A stretch of 64,000 nucleotides of DNA from Serpula lacrymans var. lacrymans S7.9. Its lineage: Eukaryota; Basidiomycota; Agaricomycetes; Boletales; Serpulaceae. The notes below the pieces were generated by a model. It saw only the letters and a list, made by a program, of their open reading frames with translations. It had not been told where the DNA came from and made no database searches. The stretch is taken from contig NW_006763293.1 in NCBI RefSeq assembly GCF_000218685.1, positions 2,043,968-2,107,967 of the forward strand. Direction: 5' to 3'. Within the stretch, counting starts at the first letter, position 1; the number at the start of each line of letters is the position of its first letter. Shown piece after piece: positions 57,101 through 64,000 of the stretch. The position numbers and the translations under genes are program-made.

Positions 57101-58275
57101 GGTACATGGAGCACTCTAGAGAATTCCACAGCCCTAGCCACTTTGCCATTCATCACAGGATTAAACACCACAGTACCAACACCAGCTGAATAGACAACAG
57201 TGTGATCAGCCAGCTTGATTAGCACACGATATGGGGTATAGTGGTGCATCCAATGACGATGAGGTGTCATATGAGAAGTGGCGCCTGTGTCTGCATTCCA
57301 ATCAATGTCAGCATCAAGTTGGAGAGGGCAATGAGGATCAGAGGGATGAATGGAACGAAGACTTGCATTCCCAGCTGATTCAGTGACCACAGTAGATGAA
57401 TTGGCATTGTTGGGCGAAGATTTGGGCTGCTGAGAGGTATTCTGAGAGTTGCTGGAGCCTGCCTGAGCCTTATTGCCACGCTTGTAGCGATTCTTAGCAC
57501 CCTCCACTGCCTGTTGGCGACTAGCAATGTATCTGTGGCATTTGTCTTGGGTATGACCAAGTAAACCACAGAAATCACACTGAACGCGAGTAGAGGTGGT
57601 GGATTGGTTGCAATGATGGCAGTTAGGATGGGTGCAGGTGCTATTGGCAGTGGTAGATGAAGAATGCAAGGCAGAATCGACTTCAGCACGACGACGGCGA
57701 TTGACCTCTTCAGCAAGGAAAGCATCCCTGAGCTGGGTCTTGTCCAAGGTGCCCAGAAGTAGTAGAGATGAAGTGAAGTGGGCATATTGATCAGGAAGCG
57801 CCCTAATCATGGCCATGCATGTCAATTCATCGTCCAATTCAGACAATGAGAAGCCAGTAGGACGAAGATTTTGAATCTGATGCATGCCTTCGTCAATTCT
57901 GGTCATGAGAGACTGCAGGGACTCGTCCTCCTTCTTTCTGATAGAGAAGAAGTCATCATAGGCATTAAATCTCGTCCCAGGCTTCTTAGAGACGTGCACA
58001 ATTGCCAGTTTCTCCCAGATCTTGACAGGATCATCAATGATGCCATCAAGATGGATGCGCTGCTCTTTGGTGACATTGAGATATAATGCACCAGCAGCCT
58101 TTTCAGCTCTCAACTCCCATTTCTCTATTGCTTCAGCGTCAGTCCCAGGACACTTTTCAGCGCCAGAGACGAGCCTCCACAGTCCCTTGGTCATCAACCA
58201 AGCTTGCATTTCACCACTCCACTGGGGGTAGTTAGTGCCAGACAAGGGATGGAACTTGGGATCAGAGTCAGACAT
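54199..58275 (-). CDS. Copia gag-pol polyprotein, one late premature stop
   Basis: About 1,358 aa from MSDSDPKFHPLSGTNYPQW at 58275. Gag part with WLMTKGLWRLVSG; zinc knuckle CDFCGLLGHTQDKCHR; protease WNADTGATSHMT; GAG-pre LWHRRLAHHHHADVKRLI; integrase core HSDVHQVSSPTFSGYRYWVT, FIDDHSRFRVV, then HDNKGGEYMS and PQQNGVAERANR. RT has GCTAYVHV-type linker, WVFKIKRNSDGTVERYKARY, DISHAFLNGVMD, PVFVDDMTLAST. RNase H has FSDADHGGDKDSGRST and ALSTTEAEYIAAVEAGKE. The frame ends at TGA (54196-54198) after MKHLDLR; matching sequence goes on for about 50 codons beyond it. All catalytic residues are present. It is an element protein, not a host gene. Confidence 0.93.
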   Translation of the reverse strand: MSDSDPKFHPLSGTNYPQWSGEMQAWLMTKGLWRLVSGAEKCPGTDAEAIEKWELRAEKAAGALYLNVTKEQRIHLDGIIDDPVKIWEKLAIVHVSKKPGTRFNAYDDFFSIRKKEDESLQSLMTRIDEGMHQIQNLRPTGFSLSELDDELTCMAMIRALPDQYAHFTSSLLLLGTLDKTQLRDAFLAEEVNRRRRAEVDSALHSSSTTANSTCTHPNCHHCNQSTTSTRVQCDFCGLLGHTQDKCHRYIASRQQAVEGAKNRYKRGNKAQAGSSNSQNTSQQPKSSPNNANSSTVVTESAGNASLRSIHPSDPHCPLQLDADIDWNADTGATSHMTPHRHWMHHYTPYRVLIKLADHTVVYSAGVGTVVFNPVMNGKVARAVEFSRVLHVPDLRNNLLSVLYLTRQSGFNVTISSHSMSFMRDNTLLFTATINNNNAAFLDGSTAACVELGHFTATIPLDLMLWHRRLAHHHHADVKRLIQRDLVTGLTLESKAAPDPVCEPCLSGKMHANPFPSSDTHSAHPLDLIHSDVHQVSSPTFSGYRYWVTFIDDHSRFRVVVPLKAKSDVFDAFKRFKAYAETQLERKIKALHDNKGGEYMSKEFEQFTDDHGIVRQHTTRNCPQQNGVAERANRLLTERITAMLSESALPNSFWGECLSALVHVWNRCPTDAVAHATPFELWYGHKPDMSHLRVWGCTAYVHVQKDKRGVFGSHMEKCVFIGYLEGYKGWKFYNPTTKRTVISERADFDERYFPGLKRSSDNVPPPPPTPPSLSMPLGLIEDVPAPGPGGDMGPPAALQQPQPLPDNGPHLDLDAKPPVNQPPELPNHPPHRSPSPDLPIALRRPVRARRPPEPWWLQHRQPTPAIESDDSDSEAVDDEVAHFGDSAEPRSFADAMKRPDADKWREAAMEELQAHERNGTWSLVELPPGVKAIGGKWVFKIKRNSDGTVERYKARYVAKGYNQRPGFDFLEIFAPTVRISSIRVVLAIAAIHNLHFCSIDISHAFLNGVMDVKVYMHQPEGFHQGPRNLVCQLDKAIYGTKQGGRMWNQKMHAVLEKLGFKRTYSDSAIYVFNRADVRIILPVFVDDMTLASTSTSALDQAVKDLSLHFKLRDLGPTSYLLGISITRDLSNCTISLSQHQYTLDILEHFGMKDCKPVSTPMDPGLRLTKDMSPKTSSDAALMKDIPYLAAVGALMYLATTTRPDIAYTVGVLARYNSNPGLTHWSAVKHLFRYLQGTLDHSLVLGPDPNSTELFTTFSDADHGGDKDSGRSTGAYIVKMGSGAISWSSKLQNIVALSTTEAEYIAAVEAGKEICWMRNLLKEMGYPITSPSTLHIDNQSAISVSKNPEHHGRMKHLDLR

Positions 58276-59427
58276 GATGGGTGTTGTATAAGACAATAGA
58301 GCAATGATAAATGATGTAGGAGACGGCTATAGGCAATGGAATAGTGGCAAAGACAATGGGCAACAGTAGGAGGCGAGCAGATAAGATGGTGAGGCGGTAG
58401 AGAGAGGATATGGAGAGGGTCAGAAAGCGCAAGGATAGGTCCAAATAGGGTCCAAAAAGCGTCCAAAAGCGATCCAGGAGGGTGCTAAGGCTTCCTAGTG
58501 CTGCTACAGGGTTACGCCTGTGTTCCCCTTTCAATTCCACACTGATATTAACAGAGAAATCGCCTCGAGACAGTGTTGGTTAATAGGGCTTGTATATGAG
58601 TCAACAAAGTGACTTAAGCTCCCCAAACACCGCAGACTGAGAGAGGCTCTAGGCAACAGCAAACTGAGGCAATGCAGGCGAGCTTCACAGTCTATAGGCT
58701 TGTTCTATCTGATAATGGACAGAGTAGAGAAGATTGGAGCTTTATGCACACACCAGATATGCCAAAAAGCGAAAAATAGGGCAAAAAGTCGAAATTGATG
58801 CAGAGACAGATAAGATGGATGGATTGCCACCAAATCAGAGGTATAGGGAACATTTTTATAGAGTAATAGATGGCCCAAATATCACAAGAAGTGAAGCACA
58901 GGATGTGGAGATATGCAATAGGGGTTTAATAGGGGTGAAAGTGCCAAAAATGTGAACTTCACAGAGGATGATGGAGTGGATGGATTGCCCCCAAATTGAG
59001 GGTGTAAAGTGCAATAGTATAGGGTAGTAGATGGCTCAAATAGGGCCAAGATCCGAGCACAGGATGTGGAGATATGGAATAGGGGGCCAAAAGGTGGTCA
59101 AATGATGATGAAGGCTCACAGAAAGATCCAGCTCAAATCCAACCGCTCTGACAGGTCTCCTAGGGTTATTTAGGCCGTAGAAGACGATGGTAGAAGTTAC
59201 AGGACGATCAGATAAGGATTGGGCGAGATATGGTGCAGATAAGACCAAAAAAGCGTCCGAAATGGGGGTAACTTGCAACAAGGAGTTGTTGTTGGAGATC
59301 AAGATGAGACCAGAGTAATCTGAGGTGATGGATGAGATAATAAGAGTCCCAGAAGACGATGGTTATGGTGGATAAGCAGTAGGACACTTGGATGGTGAGA
59401 TATGAGGTCAGGAAGATGGCTAGAGCA
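58276..59427 (-). other. Copia 5' leader with internal duplication
   Basis: 1.15 kb without a long frame between gag-pol and the primer site. Two diverged direct copies of about 120 bp (58813-58935 and 58973-59095) share ATGGATTGCC, AGATGGC.CAAAT and GCACAGGATGTGGAGATATG. A long structured leader may hold packaging or translation-start signals; that is inference. Confidence 0.6.
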
Positions 59428-59441
59428 CAGGGCTCATAACC
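59428..59441 (-). promoter_or_regulatory. Copia primer-binding site (half initiator tRNA-Met)
   Basis: The plus strand CAGGGCTCATAACC next to the 5' LTR equals the anticodon stem-loop of fungal initiator tRNA-Met (CAU anticodon with a GGG stem strand). The minus-strand RNA would pair with a tRNA cut in its anticodon arm, as known for Drosophila copia. Confidence 0.8.
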
Positions 59442-59761
59442 TATTAAGAACAAAGCTTGAAGGAAGTGTCTAGCCACTTGCTGAGAGCAATCAGGGACTA
59501 AAACTAGAGTCCAATGTGAGTAACTATATTATTAGAGAGTATGACAGGTATACAGTACCTAGAGTCCAATGTGAGTAACTAGAGAATAGGAAGCATTGGA
59601 CTCTGCAGTACTGTCCGAAGTTTTGTAAACAAAGGTAAACAAAGCAGCCACAAAGGCGAAATAATAGAGAACACAATCAATAGTGAATGATAGAAGAATA
59701 GATAGAGAAAGGAATGAAAATATATAGGTAGCACAAAGGTGCAGAATCACCAAAACCAACA
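59442..59761 (-). repeat. Copia 5' LTR
   Basis: 320 bp pair of 53694-54013. On the minus strand it starts TGTTGGTTTTGG and ends TTCTTAATA. Confidence 0.95.
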
Positions 59762-59944
59762 TAAACTGCGTAGAATCGTATTAGAGAATACTACTGCTGT
59801 TACATGGTATTTATAATGGAAAGGAATTGGTGATAGGAGTTAGGTCCGTCCGTTGAGGACTAAGTACTATAATAGGTACTGCAAATGCGAGAGGAACGGA
59901 AGTGTACGTGAAGGAAATGAGTCATTGGTCCGATGGTCACTTCA
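59762..59944 (-). repeat. outer Gypsy LTR, part 2, truncated
   Basis: Continues the split LTR from the duplicated TAAAC (TAAACTGCGTAGAATCG). It lacks CTATCTAGGGCAGG-like bases near 59848 and stops matching near 59940 after GATGGT, about 70 bp short of a full LTR end. This is the right edge of the retroelement stack. Confidence 0.85.
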
Positions 59945-61436
59945 GTCACCCCCAAAACATAAGCATTTAGCTTCAACTATCTGTGTAAATGTATAAAGCT
60001 AAGAGCTTGTTTTTCCTGGTATCATCCCAAGTGCTCCAGCAAGGATGGGATCATCCCAGAAGTGGGATAATACCACCCTTCTGGGATTTTCCCATGGTAT
60101 CAGACCATTTGTTATGGTGGGATAATCCCATTAGATGGGATAATCCCAGACATTTGCCACATGTCACATGGTGTCAGGGGGGCTTTACTGCAAAAATAGT
60201 TCCTGCATAAATGTAGCCAACATCAATACATTATCAATAGTACTAATAGCCATGAAGCAGAATACAATACTACCTGCTTTCATCATTTATAACATATATA
60301 CAAATTTCAAATGGTGTTTACTCTCAATTGAACCTTAATTTGTCCAGCTTCTAGTGTAATATCATATACTATAGATTGATGGAGGAGACTTTGACCAAAG
60401 GTTAGTGTAACTAATTGTGACATATAACCATTTACAAATTAACCTGATTTAATTCAGTTGATTAGGAGATAATTCAACCATATCTCTTTTCCTTAACTGA
60501 CTATATAACTTTGTCATTCCTACTTATCATATAATTTACTGCATATCACAAAGTAGATTTATCTACCCTGGATTTCTATCAATGTTACTTAAAATGGCTT
60601 ATAGTCAAAGGAATACAAGATGTTTGACAATACCAAGCATATACATCTGCAGGATTACAATACCTCTCATTCAGGCTCATCCAACTTTAAATAATGTAAC
60701 ACTCTTGCAACCAGGCAAAGATATGTCACAAATCCATTTAATGTGCTGATCCAAAAGATATGATATTTTTTTGAATTGTGCAGCTTTATCCAAGTGCCTG
60801 AACTGAAAAATGCACAAAGATACCAGTCCGAGTAAGTACTATATATTCATTATCCTTCCCTCTGCTGCATCATTGTCAAAGGCAGAACATGTCTTGCATG
60901 AGACAAATTGCTGGCTCTTTGTGGCAGCCCAGCATCCACAAGCCAACACCCATTTTATCCACTATATGTCCCCACGCATACAATTGATTATAAATTTTTG
61001 TGAAAACAAAAATGGCTGAAAGGTGTGCTCTGCATGCTTATGCAATTTCATGTGACTTGGGATGAACCTACGTGAGGGCTACTCTGAATCACTGTCCCAG
61101 TTCAACCTTAGGTTCATCCAGGTCCTACCATAACATAATAGTTGGTTTACAAACAAAATACTGCAACATGTAAAAAATGGAAACTGCTGGAAAAGGACAA
61201 TAATATTTTAAGCTGCTGGGAACTTACCTATGATTATATGTTACAGAATAACCTTAGTGCATTTCAGGAGTATTTTCCCCTGTCATGCTGAGTCACCAGC
61301 AGCCTAAGCATGCTATTCGATAATTCTGTTCCTGTTGTGGGATCTCCCTGTCCTATTCTGACTCAGGGTGATCTTGTCCCCTGCTTGGATTTGTCTGTGA
61401 TGTAGTGAGATGATCCTATGTAATTTGGAGATTTTT
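59945..61436. other. AT-rich gene-less region with scattered GGGATNATCCC palindromes
   Basis: Only short chance frames. Around 60030-60155 are at least five hairpin-like motifs of the form TGGGAT(N)ATCCCA or GGGATTTTCCC. The rest is AT-rich, with frequent ATATA runs. No RNA gene or transposase trace seen. Confidence 0.6.
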
Positions 61437-63130
61437 CTAGATCAGATTGAACTGGAATGATCCCATCTCTTTCCAAGACTTTCCTTGGCTGGTTTGGGAT
61501 GATGCTTTACCCTTCAGGCATTGGTCCATATCAAATTGTGATGATCCCATCCCATTTGGTATTTGTCCACATTTAACTGGGATCATCCCCTTTTTTGCTG
61601 GGATTTTCCCAGATTGGTTTGAGATGACCCTATCCCCCCTTGGTATTTGTCCATGTTGAACTGAGATTTTCCCAGATTGATTTGGGATCATCCCATCCTC
61701 TTTTGGTATTTGTCCATGTTGAGCTGGGATCATCCCATCTCTGGCTGGGATTTTCCCAGAGTAGATTGGGATCATCCCATCCTCTTTTGGTATCTGTCCA
61801 TGTTGAGCTGGGATTGTCCCATCTCATTTGGTATTTGTCCATGTTTAACTGGGATCATCCTATCTCTTGTTGGGATTTTCCCAGATTGGTTTGGGATCAT
61901 CCCATCCTCTTTTGGTATTAGTCCATGTTGAGCTGGGATCATCCCATCTTATTTAGTATTTGTCCATGCTTAACTGGGATCATCCCATCCTTTGGTGGGA
62001 TTTTCCCAGATTGGTTTGGGATCATCCCGTCCTCTTTTGGTATTTGTCCATGTTGAGCTGGGATCATCCCAGCCAGAGTGGATTGGGATCATCCCATCCT
62101 CTTTGGTATTTGTCCATGTTAAGCTGGGATCATCCCATCCTATTTTGGTATTTGTCCATGTTCAACTGGTATCATCCCATCCTCTTTGGTATTTGTCCAT
62201 GTTAAGCTGGGATTTTCCCAGATTCAATTGGGATCATCTCATCCTATTTTGGTATTTGTCCATGTTAAACTGGTATCATCCCATCTCTTGCTGGGATTTT
62301 CCCAGATTCAATTGGGATCATCCCATCCTATTTTGGTATTTGTCCATGTTCAACTGGGATCATCCCATCTCTTACTGGGATTTTCCCAGATTCAATTGGG
62401 ATCATCCCATCCTCTTTTGGTATTTGTCCATGTTAAACTGGTATCATCCCATCTCTTGCTGGGATTTTCCCAGATTCAATTGGGATCATCCCATCCTATT
62501 TTGGTATTTGTCCATGTTCAACTGGGATCATCCCATCTCTTACTGGGATTTTCCCAGATTCAATTGGGATCATCCCATCCTCTTTTGGTATTTGTCCATG
62601 TTAAACTGGTATCATCCCATCTCTTGCTGGGATTTTCCCAGATTCAATTGGGATCATCCCATCCTCTTTTGGTATTTGTCCATGTTAAACTGGTATCATC
62701 CCATCTCTTGCTGGGATTTTCCCAGATTCAATTGGGATCATCCCATCCTCTTTTGGTATTTGTCCATGCTTAACTGGGATCATCCCATCTCTTGCTGGGA
62801 TTTTCCCATATTGGTTTGGGATCATCCCATCTCATTTGGTATTTGACCATGCTTAACTGGGATTTTCCCAGATTGGTTTGGGATCATCCCAGATTGGCTT
62901 GGGATTATCCCATCCTCTTGTGGTATTTGTCCACATTGAGCTGGGATCATCCCATCCCTTTATGGTATTTGTCCATATTGAACTGGGATGATCCCACCCC
63001 CTTCTGGTATTTGTCCATGTGAGAAGTGGGTAACCCCATGTTACGTGGGGACATGTACAGATTTAACTGGGATGATCACACCCTATTTCAGGGATTTGTC
63101 CAGATCAGTGTGGGATGATCCTCAGTAAAA
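61437..63130. repeat. minisatellite array of 84-bp palindrome-bearing units
   Basis: Six units of exactly 84 bp start at 62269, 62353, 62437, 62521, 62605 and 62689, with diverged units on both sides. Each unit carries three dyads: (G)GGATCATCCC, CTGGGATTTTCCCAG and TTGGGATCATCCCA, plus the spacer TTTTGGTATTTGTCCATGTT. Units partly alternate between two types (GGTATC..TTGC..CTATT and GGGATC..TTAC..CTCTT), hinting at a 168-bp higher-order repeat. Since 84 is a multiple of three, long frames stay open (61992-62846 and others) without coding meaning. Confidence 0.92.
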
Positions 63131-64000
63131 AAAATCAAAAGTTGGGCAATGTCAATGGTCAGAATCAGTTTTGAAGGAAATTACCTAAGTTCTACATATT
63201 GCCATAAAAATGATAATCCAAAAAGAGTGGTGTGAGACAGCATCACTATCATATGAGAGACAGAGAATGTTGGCAGAAACCTTACTTGGCATGAAAAAAT
63301 ATTTTCCGGATTCATTTCAATTTCTCAAGAATCTAAAAAAAGAATACCTTTACAGCACTCAGATTCTTTGTGGACTTAGATACTGTACTATACACAGTCA
63401 GCATATAGGCACCAGTCACCCCTTAGACCTTCAGCTGGTAGCTCCCAGAAATGGCACAACTCAAGGTATTAAATACCTAAGCAGTGCCTAATTAATCCTC
63501 ACACTCAAGTCATCTAGTGTAGGAGTATCAAAATGGAGATCTTGTGTATTATACTGTACATAGCAAGCATCCCCCTCTCCCCATAGACCTTCAGCCAGCA
63601 GCCCCCAGGAACCACTCTCAGAGAATGTACAATATAAGGTATCAAATACCTTGGTAGTGCCACAAAAGTGGTAAATTCATGTTTTTGCAAGAACATGACT
63701 TTATGTTTCTTTTTACTATGTTTTACTTTCTACAAGGTCAGGATTTTCCTCACAGAATATGCCAGATCTAGTGTAAATCTAATATTCGATGTCCTTCTGC
63801 AGATTACTTTGTTGTCACAGCATTTATGTTGTGTTTCCTAGTTTTTACTTCAGTTAAGGGTATAATAAACCTTGCAAAAAAGCAGAACTCACATATCACA
63901 TCTATCAGCAAGGACAACAGCATCTTTCTAGTGTATGGTTCCTGCAATTGATTATATCTAGAAATTGATAATGTTCCACATTTAAAAAAAAGGGAATGCT
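63131..64000. other. AT-rich gene-less end with a direct repeat pair
   Basis: About 63410-63490 and 63570-63660 are diverged copies sharing TAGACCTTCAGC, AGC.CCCAG.AA and AAGGTAT.AAATACCT..G.AGTGCC. No gene recognised. Confidence 0.6.

Larger units (their letters stand above)
53694..59761 (-). mobile_element. Ty1/Copia retrotransposon, young and nested
   Basis: 6,068 bp on the minus strand: 5' LTR 59761-59442, initiator-tRNA-type primer site, 1.17-kb leader, one gag-pol frame, purine tract (inverse of 54014-54024), 3' LTR 54013-53694. Flanked by a perfect TAAAC duplication (53689-53693 and 59762-59766) inside a Gypsy LTR. The 320-bp LTRs differ at about seven positions (near 98% identity), so insertion is recent. 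LTRs run TG...TA instead of TG...CA. Confidence 0.95.

Noticed and set aside
61992..62846. A 284-codon plus-strand frame and several overlapping ones, rich in WDHPI and VFVH repeats
   Set aside because: The 84-bp unit is divisible by three, so an open unit stays open in several frames and on both strands. No start context, no domain, and the DNA palindromes explain the pattern.
61437..63130. CRISPR-like regular repeats
   Set aside because: Eukaryotic context, no unique spacers, units are contiguous, no cas genes.

Overview
The window is nuclear DNA of a filamentous basidiomycete, most likely an Agaricomycete. Genes are dense, carry many introns of about 45-70 bp, and match fungal families. 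Agaricomycete-type features include the single-exon protein opening GTRGFRTYRYKK, tandem beta-trefoil-like genes and a PIF/Harbinger element with a Myb/SANT-like partner gene. Most gene models below were spliced by eye from GT..AG sites; single splice sites may be off by a few bases.

Bases 1-31 kb are a conserved housekeeping block: aspartate-semialdehyde dehydrogenase, EMC6, a DUF6593-like protein, a TTC27/Emw1 TPR protein, two head-to-head hotdog thioesterases, ITPase (HAM1), a disordered protein, the largest subunit of RNA polymerase I, a DFGDF-motif AP-1 accessory-like protein, an Rrn11/TAF1A-like Pol I core factor, the Rix1/PELP1 60S assembly factor, exocyst Sec10, a mitochondrial AUH-type enoyl-CoA hydratase and an F-box-like protein. 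Three of these (Pol I large subunit, Rrn11-like, Rix1) serve rRNA and ribosome production within 12 kb.

Bases 31-39 kb are more lineage-specific: a 49-aa protein in three exons, a one-domain beta-trefoil-like gene, a paralogue in which two such domains are fused, duplicated flanks, and a serine-rich single-pass membrane protein whose ectodomain is cut by a 100-base assembly gap.

Bases 39-60 kb are mobile DNA. A near-intact Harbinger transposon (39.31-43.88 kb) is followed by a nested retroelement stack on the minus strand. An old chromodomain-type Gypsy element (remnant X) carries LTRs of a second Gypsy element (46.06-53.06 kb). A 0.47-kb piece of X occurs on both sides of that element, and the flanks point to unequal LTR-LTR recombination. 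A young Copia element (53.69-59.76 kb, TAAAC target duplication) sits inside the outermost Gypsy LTR. The Gypsy element is decayed, with premature stops that are all TGA plus frameshifts. The Copia element has one 1.36-kb-codon open frame and a single late TGA.

Bases 60-64 kb are AT-rich and without convincing genes. They hold a 1.7-kb array of 84-bp units built of GGGATNATCCC palindromes. The same motif is scattered outside the array near 60.05 kb.
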